Source of the DNA: Hymenobacter pini
Lineage (GTDB): Bacteria; Bacteroidota; Bacteroidia; Cytophagales; Hymenobacteraceae
DNA length: 64,000 nt
Reading direction: 5' to 3'
Assembly (NCBI RefSeq): GCF_020421205.1
Contig: NZ_JAIZZH010000001.1
Location: forward strand, 558,001 to 622,000
A program made the translations under genes and the position numbers. Every line of letters begins with the position of its first letter. Within the stretch, counting starts at the first letter, position 1. The notes beneath the pieces are model-generated. The model ran no database searches. It was not told the origin of the DNA and saw only the letters and a program-made list of their open reading frames with translations. Positions 32,169 through 41,583 of the stretch are shown piece after piece.

Positions 32169-33776
32169 ATGAATTCACCCGCCCAACCGCTCGAGCAAGC
32201 CACTTTCACTAACTCTTTTGTAGAAGAACTACGGGGAGATGCTTCGCTGGAAAACATACCGCGCCAAGTGCCGGGCTACCATTACTCGCCGGTGCAGCCC
32301 ACGCCCGTAGCTGCGCCGCGGCTACTAGCCTGGTCCGATGAGTTGGCGGCCTTTTTGGGCCTTGCGCGCCCCGCGGAGCACGGGGAAGCCGTGGAGCTGC
32401 TGGCGGGTAACCGCGTGGCCGCTACCATGCAGCCTTACGCCGCCCGCTACGGTGGGCACCAGTTTGGCAACTGGGCCGGGCAGCTCGGCGACGGCCGGGC
32501 CATTTCGCTGGGCGAGCTGCAAGCCACCGACGGCAGCCGCTGGGAGCTGCAGCTGAAGGGTGCGGGCCCCACGCCGTACTCGCGGCGGGCCGATGGGCGG
32601 GCGGTGCTGCGTTCCTCTATCAGGGAGTTTTTGTGCTCCGAGGCCATGCACCATTTGGGCGTGCCTACCACCCGGGCCCTGAGCCTGGTAGGTACCGGTG
32701 ACGAGGTGGTACGTGACATGTTTTATAATGGCAACGCTCGTCCCGAGCCGGGGGCTATTGTGTGCCGGGTGGCACCTTCGTTTGTGCGTTTCGGCAACTT
32801 CCAGATTCTGCTGGCCCACCAGGAGCTGGACAACCTGCGCCAACTGGCTGACTATGTTGTCCGGCACCATTTCCCGGAGCTAGGCGCGCCATCGGAAGCA
32901 GTGTACAAGCAGTGGTTTGCGGAAATCTGCCGGCGTACGGCCGTCATGATTGCGCACTGGATGACGGTGGGCTTCGTGCACGGGGTGATGAACACTGATA
33001 ACATGAGCATCCTGGGCCTGACCATTGACTACGGCCCCTACGGCTGGCTGGAGCCCTACGAGCCCGGCTGGACCCCCAACACCACCGACTTCAGTACCTA
33101 CCGCTACGCCTTCGGGCAGCAGCCCCGCGTGGCCCTCTGGAACCTGATGCAACTGGCCCAGGCCTTTTCGCCGTTGGTGTCTTCGCCCAACGAAGACCTG
33201 CGCCCGGCCCTAGATGAGTATGTAGCTACCTTCAACCACACCCGCCAGGCCTTGATGCTGCGCAAACTGGGCCTCACACCGCAGTCGGATGCCGCCCCTG
33301 ATCTGGACCTGGCCACCGCTCTGGACAAAGCCCTGGAAACCTCGGAGGTGGATATGACGCTGTTTTTCCGGCGCCTCTCGCACCTGGCACCCTCGCTGCT
33401 AACGGAGCCCGCCAACTTGGAAGCTAGTTTCCAGGCTTTCATTGAAGAGGTGAGCTACAACCCGCACGGTGCGCCGCATCAGGCGCTACGGGAGTGGCTG
33501 AAACGCTATGCAGTGCGGCTTGCCCAGGAAACCGCAACACCCGCCGCTATCCAGGCCGGTATGCTAGCCATCAACCCTAAGTACGTGCTGCGCAACTACC
33601 TGGCGCAGCAGGCCATTGAAGCCGCCGAGGCCGCCGACCTGACCGACCTGGAACGTCTGTACCACGTACTCAAAACTCCCTTCGCCGAGCATCCCGCCTA
33701 CGAGGATCTGGCCGCCAAGCGCCCCGAGTGGGCCCGCACCAAGCCCGGCAGCGCCACCCTTTCCTGCAGTTCTTAA
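32169..33776 (+). CDS. selO: SelO/YdiU family protein adenylyltransferase
   Basis: A 535-residue pseudokinase-fold enzyme that transfers AMP from ATP to Ser/Thr/Tyr of proteins in redox stress. Family blocks are RYGGHQFGNWAGQLGDGR (about 100-117), the lysine-containing QLKGAGPTPYSRRADGRA, and MNTDNMSILGLTIDYGPYG with the metal-binding Asn and Asp. The protein ends TLSCSS: a Cys third from the C terminus where vertebrate SelO has selenocysteine, as in E. coli YdiU. The ATG at 32169 fits the family start. It is probably monocistronic and convergent with the STAS-like gene. Confidence 0.95.
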   Translation: MNSPAQPLEQATFTNSFVEELRGDASLENIPRQVPGYHYSPVQPTPVAAPRLLAWSDELAAFLGLARPAEHGEAVELLAGNRVAATMQPYAARYGGHQFGNWAGQLGDGRAISLGELQATDGSRWELQLKGAGPTPYSRRADGRAVLRSSIREFLCSEAMHHLGVPTTRALSLVGTGDEVVRDMFYNGNARPEPGAIVCRVAPSFVRFGNFQILLAHQELDNLRQLADYVVRHHFPELGAPSEAVYKQWFAEICRRTAVMIAHWMTVGFVHGVMNTDNMSILGLTIDYGPYGWLEPYEPGWTPNTTDFSTYRYAFGQQPRVALWNLMQLAQAFSPLVSSPNEDLRPALDEYVATFNHTRQALMLRKLGLTPQSDAAPDLDLATALDKALETSEVDMTLFFRRLSHLAPSLLTEPANLEASFQAFIEEVSYNPHGAPHQALREWLKRYAVRLAQETATPAAIQAGMLAINPKYVLRNYLAQQAIEAAEAADLTDLERLYHVLKTPFAEHPAYEDLAAKRPEWARTKPGSATLSCSS

Positions 33777-33780
33777 AATG

Positions 33781-33838
33781 AGTTTCTGGTCGCTAGTTGT
33801 CGTTCAAACTAGAAACCAGCAGCTAGCAACCAGAAACT
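33781..33838. repeat. Stutter hairpin D
   Basis: AGTTTCTGGTCGCTAG (33781-33796) pairs with CTAGCAACCAGAAACT (33823-33838) over 16 positions with one mismatch; a further AACTAGAAACCAGCAG copy lies in the loop. It fills the gap between the convergent selO and STAS-like genes. Confidence 0.75.
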
Positions 33839-33844
33839 AAAAAG

Positions 33845-34237
33845 TCAAGCTTGCCGCAGCAGCCAGGCATAGGCGGCGGCTACGTCGTCGAAGAGCAGGA
33901 CGGTGGGGGTGGTGACAAACCGCATGGCCGTTTCCATGGATTTGCGGGCAGGCCAGTACGGCGGGTACACCCAGGCCACGTGCCGAATGCCTTGCCGGGC
34001 CAGCTGGTGGTAATATTCGCTGCCCACCCAACGGGCCCCTTGCTCCCAGTCGCTGGTAACCTGGCTGTTGTCGTTGAGCATTTTGCGGCAGGGATGTTGC
34101 AGCAGAAACTCCAGCACCAACTCGCCCCCCGCGCGGGCCGATTGGGCATCATGGACGCCCTTCCATTCTACGTAGAGCCAGTGGTTGTCGGCGTCAAAGG
34201 AGATGGACAGGGCAGGCGTGTCGTAGAGTTGCTCCAT
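33845..34237 (-). CDS. STAS/SpoIIAA-like small protein, copy 2
   Basis: A 130-residue cytoplasmic protein sharing the central MLNDNSQVTSDW motif and length with the protein at 11088-11510. It starts MEQLYDTPALSISFDADNHW, with a short beta strand pair (HWLYVEWKGV) as in SEC14/STAS-like domains, and ends VLLFDDVAAAYAWLLRQA. The ATG at 34237 is chosen; the frame stays open to 34471 without coding character. Function unknown; paralogy with copy 1 is supported by the shared NDN-x3-T-x2-W pattern and the common ending. Confidence 0.72.
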   Translation of the reverse strand: MEQLYDTPALSISFDADNHWLYVEWKGVHDAQSARAGGELVLEFLLQHPCRKMLNDNSQVTSDWEQGARWVGSEYYHQLARQGIRHVAWVYPPYWPARKSMETAMRFVTTPTVLLFDDVAAAYAWLLRQA

Positions 34238-34326
34238 ATGCTGGGGCGCAGGTAAGCCAGTCAGAGAAACCTGAACGGCGGTAGTACGGGAATATAGGCT
34301 AAAAAACGCAACATGTACGCACGCCC

Positions 34327-34776
34327 ATGCTTCGCTGGATTGATATTCTGACCTACGCCCGTTACGGCAACCCCGAGCCGCCACACCGGGTGGAATATAG
34401 TGAGCAGCAGTGGCGGCAGCTACTGCCAGCTGAGCGGTTTGTGGTACTGCGCGAAAAAGGTACCGAGCCACCCTACCGCAATGCCTACTGCCGCAGCTAC
34501 GAGCCTGGCCGCTACCACTGCGCTGGCTGCGGCACCGTGTTATTCGATTCGGCCACCAAGTACCACGCCATATCCGGCTGGCCCAGCTTCACCCAGCCCG
34601 CTACCCGCGGCGCTATCCGCTACCACTTCGACGATAGTTACCACATGCACCGCATCGAGGCCGTGTGCAACGTGTGTGGTGGCCACCTGGGCCACGTATT
34701 TTCTGATGGCCCGGCTCCGGCCGGGCTGCGGTACTGCATCAATTCAGTGAGCCTAGTGCAGGCGGCTGACGCCTGA
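34327..34776 (+). CDS. msrB: Peptide-methionine (R)-S-oxide reductase
   Basis: A 149-residue MsrB that repairs Met-R-sulfoxide in proteins. Two zinc-binding pairs are C65/C68 (CAGC) and C114/C117 (CNVC), and the catalytic Cys is C137 in GLRYCINSVSL. The signature SGWPSFTQP and the HLGHVFSDGP block are intact. There is no signal peptide, so it acts in the cytoplasm. The recycling Cys at the usual position near the N terminus is not evident (C55 might serve). It is followed 45-57 bp later by the NCS1 transporter gene. Confidence 0.95.
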   Translation: MLRWIDILTYARYGNPEPPHRVEYSEQQWRQLLPAERFVVLREKGTEPPYRNAYCRSYEPGRYHCAGCGTVLFDSATKYHAISGWPSFTQPATRGAIRYHFDDSYHMHRIEAVCNVCGGHLGHVFSDGPAPAGLRYCINSVSLVQAADA

Positions 34777-34833
34777 TTGTGAAATGCTTGCGCAATCTGC
34801 TTTCTTTAGGAGAGAACCTACTTGCTCTCTGCA

Positions 34834-36342
34834 ATGGACCTAACCACTACCGCTGCCTTCCCCGATGCGCCTGCCAGCGCCGGCCTGATTAGTGAAGACT
34901 TGGCCCCCGTGCCCCCCGCGGCCCGCCGCTGGACCACGGCCAACTACGCGGCCCTCTGGATTAGCATGAGCCTGTGCATTCCCACGTACATGCTGGCCAG
35001 CTCGCTCATTGGGGGCGGAATGAACTGGTGGCAGGCGCTATTTACCATCTTTCTGGGCAACACAGTGGTGCTGGTGCCCATGCTGCTCAACGGCCACGCG
35101 GGGGCCAAGTATGGTATTCCGTTTCCGGTGTTTGCGCGGGCTTCGTTTGGGGTGCGCGGGGCCAACGTGCCGGCTTTGCTGCGGGCTATTATAGCCTGCG
35201 GCTGGTTTGGTATTCAGACGTGGATTGGGGGCTATGCCTTGTATCAGATGGCGGTGCTGTGGGTACCTGCGCTGGGGCAACTGCCGCCGGTGTTTCCGGC
35301 CAGCTGGGGCCTAGCTACTGGGCCGGCGGTGGTGTTTGTGCTGTTTTGGCTGATGAATATGGCCGTGGTGTATTTGGGCGTGGAGAGCATCAAGAAGCTG
35401 CTGGTATTCAAGGCGTTTTTCCTGCCGGTGGCGGCAGTGGCGCTGCTGTGGTGGGCCATTGCGGCGGGCCACGGCCTGGGCCCGATTCTGAGCCAGCCGG
35501 CCAAGTTTGCGTCGTCCTCGGAGTTCTGGGCGTACTTCTTTCCAGCCCTCACTGGTATGGTGGGCTTTTGGGCCACGCTTTCCCTCAATATCCCGGATTT
35601 TACGCGCTACGCCGTGAGCCAGCGGGCCCAGGTACTGGGCCAGGCGCTGGCTTTGCCGTCGTCCATGACGCTGTTCTCGTTTGTGGGCGTGGTGGTTACG
35701 TCGGCCACGCTGGTGATTTACGGGCAAACCATCTGGGACCCGGTGGTGCTGGCCGGCAAGTTTGAGAGCCGGGTGCTGGTGAGCGTGGCCATGCTGGCCG
35801 TGGCCCTGAGCACGCTGGCTACCAACATTGCCGCCAACATCGTGAGTCCCGCCAACGACTTCGCCAACCTCAATCCGCAGAAGATTACCTTCAAAACCGG
35901 GGGCTACATCACCGGCGTCATCGGCCTGCTCATCTTCCCCTGGAAACTCATTGCCGACCCTTCAGGCTACATCTTTACCTGGCTGGTGGGCTACTCGGCG
36001 CTGCTCGGCCCCATCGGCGGCATAATGATAGCCGACTACTACCTGCTGCGCCATCAGCAGCTTGATGTGCCCGACCTCTACCGCTACGAGGGCCGCTACG
36101 GCTACCAGAACGGCGTGAACTACCGGGCCGTGCTGGCGCTGGTTATCGGGGTATTACCCAATCTGCCTGGATTCCTGCAGGCGGTGGGCGCCGTGCCCAC
36201 CGGCGCGGTGTGGCCCTGGCTGGCGGGGTTGTACAGCTACGCTTGGTTTGTGGGCTTCTTCCTTTCGGGCGGGCTCTATGTGCTGCTCATGCAGCGTCAG
36301 CCGCGGGCCGTGGCAGTTGGTGGGTTGGTGGAGGCGGTGTAA
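34834..36342 (+). CDS. NCS1 family nucleobase:cation symporter
   Basis: A 502-residue inner-membrane transporter with about 12 helices. The NCS1 signatures are WTTANYAALWISMSLCIPTY, SLIGGGMNWWQALFTIFLGN, GIPFPVFARASFGVRGANVP and IIACGWFGIQTWIGG, typical of allantoin, cytosine or uracil permeases. Ligand choice cannot be read from sequence alone. The ATG at 34834 is used, though AGGAGAG (34808-34814) is better spaced for a TTG at 34822, which would add four residues. No purine or allantoin catabolic gene lies nearby. Confidence 0.9.
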   Translation: MDLTTTAAFPDAPASAGLISEDLAPVPPAARRWTTANYAALWISMSLCIPTYMLASSLIGGGMNWWQALFTIFLGNTVVLVPMLLNGHAGAKYGIPFPVFARASFGVRGANVPALLRAIIACGWFGIQTWIGGYALYQMAVLWVPALGQLPPVFPASWGLATGPAVVFVLFWLMNMAVVYLGVESIKKLLVFKAFFLPVAAVALLWWAIAAGHGLGPILSQPAKFASSSEFWAYFFPALTGMVGFWATLSLNIPDFTRYAVSQRAQVLGQALALPSSMTLFSFVGVVVTSATLVIYGQTIWDPVVLAGKFESRVLVSVAMLAVALSTLATNIAANIVSPANDFANLNPQKITFKTGGYITGVIGLLIFPWKLIADPSGYIFTWLVGYSALLGPIGGIMIADYYLLRHQQLDVPDLYRYEGRYGYQNGVNYRAVLALVIGVLPNLPGFLQAVGAVPTGAVWPWLAGLYSYAWFVGFFLSGGLYVLLMQRQPRAVAVGGLVEAV

Positions 36343-36354
36343 TAAAGCTAGACA

Positions 36355-36405
36355 CAGCACTGCCGATAGAACTACAATTTTCATAGCTCTATCGGCAGTG
36401 TGCTG
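36355..36405. terminator. Bidirectional hairpin between NCS1 and META genes
   Basis: CAGCACTGCCGATAGA pairs with TCTATCGGCAGTGTGCTG (a 2-base bulge), enclosing a loop of about 17 nt. It lies between convergent genes. Confidence 0.7.
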
Positions 36406-36419
36406 CGTCCGGTTATTGA

Positions 36420-36845
36420 TTATTGGGCGGCTGTGAAAATCAGATGAGGCTTGGCAAGCCCGTCTTCGTACAGCCGTAGCTCTTTCCCAACTAACTCATA
36501 GCGTACTGTGCGGGGTAAGGCGTTCAAATACCGGTTTTCCAGGGCTTGAACAGCGCAACTGGTCTGAGTGGCTGTTTGCTGACTAATAGCCAGCTTACCG
36601 TTTGAGGTATGTAGTGAATAGGTGCCGCTGAAAGAATTGCAGGGCGACAGACCTGTGGTAGTATTGTCGGGGCTGAACTGCACATAGGTGCGGTAGGAGT
36701 CGGTGTAGCTGGAAAGGTTGATAGGAAAATCCTCCACTTGGCTCAGCATCCAGCGAGTCTGTTGGAGCTGTTGGGCCGGCTGCGCGTCCTCCTGACAGCC
36801 AGCGGCTAAGAGTAGGGTCGATAGAGAGAGTAAGACGAGACGCAT
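36420..36845 (-). CDS. META domain lipoprotein (HslJ-like)
   Basis: A 141-residue lipoprotein. The lipobox LLAAGC puts the lipidated Cys at residue 17, and the META domain follows (QLQQTRWMLSQVEDFPI, then CNSFSGTYSLHTSNGKLAI). META/HslJ proteins are envelope proteins linked to motility, heat shock or novobiocin tolerance in other bacteria. Two further Cys (about 69 and 97) could form a disulphide, common in the family. It is single, convergent with NCS1. Confidence 0.87.
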   Translation of the reverse strand: MRLVLLSLSTLLLAAGCQEDAQPAQQLQQTRWMLSQVEDFPINLSSYTDSYRTYVQFSPDNTTTGLSPCNSFSGTYSLHTSNGKLAISQQTATQTSCAVQALENRYLNALPRTVRYELVGKELRLYEDGLAKPHLIFTAAQ

Positions 36846-37053
36846 ACGAAGTATATAAGAGTGAACAATAGGTAAAATTTTCTTGAGAGGCCAATGTATG
36901 AAGCGGTGTTTTTCTATGCAACGGTCTTACTAGTAGTAGCTTATTGGAATACGGTGGTTTAATCCATCATCAGTGCACGTAATCATAAGGCAAGGCTGGG
37001 TAGATGCTTCTATTCCATAGCCGTATACTAAGCCGCCACCCAACTCTGCGGCC

Positions 37054-39600
37054 ATGCCTGATTTCTCTCCATCGACTACCAACCAGAACGGCTTCGTGCG
37101 GGTGCGCGGGGCGCGGGAGCACAACCTCAAAAACGTGGATGTGGATATTCCGCGTGATGCGCTGGTGGTGTTTACCGGCGTGTCGGGTTCGGGCAAGAGC
37201 AGCCTGGCGTTTGGCACCCTCTACGCCGAGGCCCAGCGCCGCTACCTGGAATCGGTGTCGCCGTATGCGCGGCGGCTGTTTCACCAGATGTCAGTGCCGC
37301 AGGTGCAGGCCATTGAGGGACTGCCGCCGACCGTGGCCCTGCAGCAGCAGCGGGGCACGCCTACCACGCGCTCCTCGGTGGGCTCGGTTACCACGCTGTC
37401 AAACCTGGTGCGCATGCTCTACTCCCGGGCCGGCGACTACCCGGCGGGCCAGGGCATCATCTACGCCGAAGCTTTTTCGGCCAACACGCCCGAAGGTGCC
37501 TGCCCCACCTGCCACGGGCTGGGGCGCATCTACGAGGTAACCGAGCAGAGTATGGTGCCCGACCCTACGCTTACCATCCGGGAGCGGGCCATTGCTGCCT
37601 GGCCCCAGGCCTGGGGAGGCCAAAACCAGCGCGACATTCTGGTAACTCTGGGCTACAACGTGGACATTCCGTGGCAGGACCTACCCCAAAAGCAGCGCGA
37701 CTGGATTCTGTTCACGGAGGAGCAGCCTGTGGTGCCGGTGTACCCCGGCTACTCGCCCGAGGAAACCCAGCGGGCCCTCAAGCGCAAGGAGCCGCCCAAC
37801 TACATGGGCACTTTCACCAGCGTCCGGCGGCACGTGCTGCACACTTTCGCCACCACCCAGAGCCCGCTCATGAAGAAACGGGCCCTGCAATACATGCTCA
37901 GCACCGAGTGCCCCACCTGCCACGGCAAACGTCTGCGCCGGGAGTCATTGAGCGTCACGTTTGCCGGGCTGGACATTGCCGATTTTTCGGCCCTGCCGCT
38001 CAAGCGGGTAGAAGCCCTCATCCGGCCCTTCGCCGAGGGCAAGGCCAAGCCCCAGGCCCACGACCAGGACCACCCCGAGCAGGCCGAGGTAGCCCGCCGC
38101 ATCACCCAGGATTTGTGCGCCCGCCTTATGGTACTGCTCGACTTGGGGCTAGGGTATTTGTCATTGGAGCGCAGCACGCCCACGTTGTCGCCGGGGGAGC
38201 TGCAGCGGCTGCGGCTGGCCACGCAGCTGTATTCCAACCTATTCGGGGTAGTGTATGTGCTCGATGAGCCCTCGGCCGGTCTGCACCCTTCCGATACTCA
38301 GTCCCTGCTGAAAGCGCTGGCTAGTCTGCGCCAGGCCGGTAATTCACTGTTCGTGGTGGAGCATAACCTGGATGTGGTGCGGCAGGCCGATTGGCTGGTG
38401 GACGTAGGCCCGGCTGCCGGGGAGCAAGGGGGGCAAATTTTGTACAGCGGCCCACCCGAAGGGTTAATTGGCGTGGAGCCTTCCCACACCCGCCGGTTTC
38501 TGTACCCAACCGCCCGCACTGCCGCGGCCCGCACCGTGCGTGAGCCGCTGGGCTGGCTGCAGCTGGAAGGCGTGCGACGCAACAACCTGCAGAACCTGGC
38601 GGTGCAGCTGCCGCTAGGCGTGTTTACCACCGTTACGGGCGTGTCGGGCTCGGGCAAATCTAGCCTCATCAGCCAGGTGCTAGTAGAGTTGGTAGCCGAG
38701 CAGTTAGGCCAAGTGGTGGAAGCGGAAGAAGAAACCGAAACCGACCCGTTGGAACAAGCTGCCGCCCCCGAAACCGGCGGCCGTATTGTTGCCGGGCTCG
38801 AAACCATCAAACGCATGGTGCGCGTGGACCAGAAAGCCATCGGCCGCACCCCGCGCTCCAACATGGCCACTTATACCGGCCTGTTTGACCACGTGCGCAA
38901 GCTATTTGCCGCCACCCCCGAGGCCCGCAAGCGCCGCTACGATGCCGGCCGCTTCAGCTTCAACGTGGCCAAGGGCCGCTGCGAGAACTGCCAGGGCGAG
39001 GGGTTTGTGATGGTGGAGCTACTGTTTCTGCCCTCCGTGTATTCGCCCTGCCCGGTGTGCCACGGGGCCCGCTATAATGCCAAAACCCTCGAAATCCAGT
39101 ATCAGGACAAGAACATTGCCGAGGTGCTGAACCTGACAGTGGACGCGGCCTGGGAGTTTTTCCGGGAGGATGCCGCTGTGCACCGGGCCCTTACGGTGCT
39201 GCGCGAAGTGGGTCTGGGCTACCTGCGCCTCGGCCAGCCGGCCACCGAGTTGAGCGGGGGCGAGGCGCAGCGCATCAAGCTGGCCACCGAGTTGCAGCGC
39301 ACCGGCCGTGGCAACTCTCTCTACGTGCTCGACGAGCCCACCACCGGCCTGCACCCCGCCGACGTGGAGCGCTTGTTAGTGCAGTTGCAGCGCCTCGCCG
39401 ACGCAGGTAACACCGTGGTGGTAGTAGAACACGATATGCGCGTGGTAGCTGCCTCCGACTGGGTACTTGATATGGGACCCGGCGCCGGCGACGAAGGTGG
39501 CCACGTAGTAGCCCAGGGCCCGCCCGCCACAGTAGCCGCCGCCAAAAACAGCAAAACCGCCCCATTCCTGAAGCGGTTTATGCAAGCCCAGGGTGAGTAG
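37054..39600 (+). CDS. UvrA class II (UvrA2-like) ABC ATPase
   Basis: An 848-residue protein with both UvrA ABC modules. Walker A motifs are GSGKSS (45-50) and GSGKSSLIS (about 533), zinc modules are CPTCHG near 150 and [15 protein letters not shown] in the second half, and signatures are [15 protein letters not shown] and [15 protein letters not shown]. Canonical UvrA has about 940 residues. Here the chain passes from SRAGDY to [12 protein letters not shown] within about 25 residues, leaving no room for the UvrB-binding domain. Class II UvrA proteins are tied to drug or DNA-adduct tolerance. It should not replace UvrA in the UvrB pathway. The gene is alone. Confidence 0.92.
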   Translation: MPDFSPSTTNQNGFVRVRGAREHNLKNVDVDIPRDALVVFTGVSGSGKSSLAFGTLYAEAQRRYLESVSPYARRLFHQMSVPQVQAIEGLPPTVALQQQRGTPTTRSSVGSVTTLSNLVRMLYSRAGDYPAGQGIIYAEAFSANTPEGACPTCHGLGRIYEVTEQSMVPDPTLTIRERAIAAWPQAWGGQNQRDILVTLGYNVDIPWQDLPQKQRDWILFTEEQPVVPVYPGYSPEETQRALKRKEPPNYMGTFTSVRRHVLHTFATTQSPLMKKRALQYMLSTECPTCHGKRLRRESLSVTFAGLDIADFSALPLKRVEALIRPFAEGKAKPQAHDQDHPEQAEVARRITQDLCARLMVLLDLGLGYLSLERSTPTLSPGELQRLRLATQLYSNLFGVVYVLDEPSAGLHPSDTQSLLKALASLRQAGNSLFVVEHNLDVVRQADWLVDVGPAAGEQGGQILYSGPPEGLIGVEPSHTRRFLYPTARTAAARTVREPLGWLQLEGVRRNNLQNLAVQLPLGVFTTVTGVSGSGKSSLISQVLVELVAEQLGQVVEAEEETETDPLEQAAAPETGGRIVAGLETIKRMVRVDQKAIGRTPRSNMATYTGLFDHVRKLFAATPEARKRRYDAGRFSFNVAKGRCENCQGEGFVMVELLFLPSVYSPCPVCHGARYNAKTLEIQYQDKNIAEVLNLTVDAAWEFFREDAAVHRALTVLREVGLGYLRLGQPATELSGGEAQRIKLATELQRTGRGNSLYVLDEPTTGLHPADVERLLVQLQRLADAGNTVVVVEHDMRVVAASDWVLDMGPGAGDEGGHVVAQGPPATVAAAKNSKTAPFLKRFMQAQGE

Positions 39601-39906
39601 CTACGGTGTTGAGGCGCGGCCGTTGCAAAGTGGAAGCGGAGCATCAACCCGCTGTGTGTTGTTGGTCGCTCTGCTTCGCCATCGTTCAGCAACGTGGCAG
39701 TGGCCTCCTATTTCTAACCTGTCCCAAATCTGTCTCTGCCTGATGCCGGGCAGAATTTGTGTACCTTTCAGAACCAGCCCCGACATTTTGGGTGGTATTG
39801 GCTGGTTGCTGCTTTTCTGCGGCCGAGTTCGGTCGCTGCCACGGCGTTCAGCCGGCTTCTTATCGCCCCGCCTACCGGCTTGGCGTCCCATTTACGGGTT
39901 ACCTCC
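39601..39906. other. 306-bp gap without a convincing gene
   Basis: I see no coding frame with family features here. A small reading frame on the other strand lacks any recognised pattern and I leave it out. TACCTTTC near 39760 is close to a promoter box for the small gene that follows, but lacks a well-placed TTG. Confidence 0.4.
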
Positions 39907-40173
39907 ATGGATTCCTTCTACCAGCCAACTGCGGTACTCTTGCAGGCATTTGGCTTCACGCAGTTTGCCTCGCCAGCGGGGCAAACTCGCTACAGCCGTC
40001 CCAGTGAGTGCGGGCAGGAAACGATGGTACTCTACCCGGATGGAGAGCTAACGCTACTGGAGGCTGTGCATGGACAGTTACTCTATTGTTTTCAGGGGCG
40101 AGTATCTTCGGAGGTGGAGTTGCGGGTGTTGTTGCGGCAAGTAAACTGGCCAGCCGAGGTACGAGCTGCATAA
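39907..40173 (+). CDS. Small protein of unknown function
   Basis: An 88-residue soluble protein, MDSFYQPTAVLLQAFGFTQF at the start. It is followed within 31 bp by a second small gene that also opens with an LxxLGF-type motif, then a DG...L.E segment. The two look like distant relatives, but I cannot prove it by eye. The ATG at 39907 follows TCC and is the first in frame after a non-coding stretch. No function. Confidence 0.55.
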   Translation: MDSFYQPTAVLLQAFGFTQFASPAGQTRYSRPSECGQETMVLYPDGELTLLEAVHGQLLYCFQGRVSSEVELRVLLRQVNWPAEVRAA

Positions 40174-40204
40174 TGGACACCTATCTCTTTTTTTCTCTCT
40201 TCTC

Positions 40205-40546
40205 ATGACGGATTCCTACCTACGAAGCCTGGGCTTTGTCACTATTGATGACTCCCACGGAACCCAGCGCCCGGCCTTTGCTCAGTCTTGGCGCTACCAG
40301 CACGATACGCTGGCCCACGATGGTAGCTGCTTGTTTATCGAGCATCCGCTGGGTATTGATGCCTGTCGACTCAGCCAACTGCCTGCTCCACTTTCGGCCC
40401 AAGACGTGGCCGCCACGGTGGCCTTACACGACCGGCCGGGCCTGGAAGCAGCTATCCAAGCATTTTTTGTGGCGCACGGCGGCCTAGGGCTGGCCGCTCC
40501 GCAGGTTACACCTAACGTGTTTCGGCCTTACCGGCGGAAGCTGTAG
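40205..40546 (+). CDS. Small protein of unknown function, possible relative of its neighbour
   Basis: A 113-residue protein (MTDSYLRSLGFVTIDDSHGT) with an internal LFIEHPLGIDACRLSQLPAP block. It is rich in His and has no signal or membrane helix. The order LGF, RP, then DG-x-C-x-F-I-E is similar to the preceding gene's FGF, RP, then DGELTLLE, hinting at a tandem duplication with divergence. It is in a row of three small same-strand genes, likely one transcript. Function unknown. Confidence 0.6.
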   Translation: MTDSYLRSLGFVTIDDSHGTQRPAFAQSWRYQHDTLAHDGSCLFIEHPLGIDACRLSQLPAPLSAQDVAATVALHDRPGLEAAIQAFFVAHGGLGLAAPQVTPNVFRPYRRKL

Positions 40547-40592
40547 CGTCAAGTCAATTGTTAATTTACTAAACACCCCAGTTGGTACTACT

Positions 40593-40868
40593 ATGGACCA
40601 AGACTTACAAGAAAGCCTGGCTAATAATGCCAAGGAATGGCTGGCCCTATCTCTTTCCATATCTTCCGCCGAAAAACAGGCATTTGCCAAAGTACACGAC
40701 GGATTCTTTACAACTTACGGGGCTGCCTTTATGGCGCGGGTATACCGGCAGACCTTTGAGCAGGCCTTGCAGAGCATGCCGGAGCAGGAGCGTAATCGGC
40801 TGCTGAGCACTTTCCGGGAATCGATGGACCGGGCTATTGACGAGCACTACACGTTTACTCAACCCTGA
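40593..40868 (+). CDS. Small helical protein of unknown function
   Basis: A 91-residue, mostly alpha-helical protein (MDQDLQESLANNAKEWLALS). No recognised domain, signal or membrane segment. It is the third small gene in the row 39907-40868, 46 bp after the second. It could be a regulatory or toxin-antitoxin-like partner, but nothing visible supports a class. Confidence 0.55.
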   Translation: MDQDLQESLANNAKEWLALSLSISSAEKQAFAKVHDGFFTTYGAAFMARVYRQTFEQALQSMPEQERNRLLSTFRESMDRAIDEHYTFTQP

Positions 40869-40981
40869 GCGGATAGGTGAAGCTCTGCGTGAATGCCCAG
40901 AACGAGAGAAATGACGTATGCTGGCCGCCGGCGGGGTAGGGCGGGTACGTATGTGTTTGGGAGGTGGTATGTTTACAGCCT

Positions 40982-41518
40982 ATGCAACCGTCTTATATTG
41001 ATCTGCAATACCCCATCGGTAAGCCTACGCTGCCCACCGCACCCCTCACATCCGCCGAGCGGAAAACGTACCTCGACCAGCTGGGCGCGCTGCCGGCCCA
41101 GCTCACGGCTGCGGCCCGCGAGGCGGGGGGCGTACGTCTCGAAAACTCGTACCGCCCCGGTGGCTGGACGGGCCGGCAGGTGATTCACCACCTGGCCGAT
41201 GTACACCTGAATTTCTATCTGCGCTACCGCCTCGCCCTCACCGAGGATAACCCCACCATTCGGCCCTTCGACATGAATGCCTGGGCCCAGCTGCCCGATA
41301 ATGATGCGGTGCCCGTAACCGTGTCGTTGCAACTGCTGGAGGCCGTGCACTCCCGTTGGGTTACGCTGCTTTGGCACCTCACCGACGAGCAGTGGCAGCG
41401 CACGTTCTACCACCCCTTATATGATACCACGTACACCCTCGACCAGGCCCTGGTGCAGTACAGTTGGCACGGTCGCCACCACCTGGCCCATCTGGAGCTG
41501 CTGAGCCGGGAGGTATAA
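40982..41518 (+). CDS. DinB/YfiT family metal-dependent hydrolase-like protein
   Basis: A 178-residue four-helix-bundle protein of the DinB/YfiT class. It reads MQPSYIDLQYPIGKPTLP at the start, which is the YfiT family start, and carries the metal ligand histidines in IHHLADVH (about 66-73) and WHGRHHLAHL near the C terminus. YfiT-type proteins use a metal to act on thiol conjugates, for example bacillithiol. No thiol synthesis gene is nearby. The ATG at 40982 is preferred to an earlier one at 40964. Confidence 0.9.
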   Translation: MQPSYIDLQYPIGKPTLPTAPLTSAERKTYLDQLGALPAQLTAAAREAGGVRLENSYRPGGWTGRQVIHHLADVHLNFYLRYRLALTEDNPTIRPFDMNAWAQLPDNDAVPVTVSLQLLEAVHSRWVTLLWHLTDEQWQRTFYHPLYDTTYTLDQALVQYSWHGRHHLAHLELLSREV

Positions 41519-41583
41519 TACGCGTGTCTCTAGAATCGTAAATTCTACCACACGAAACCTGAACGTTCAATTATTCTTCACAT

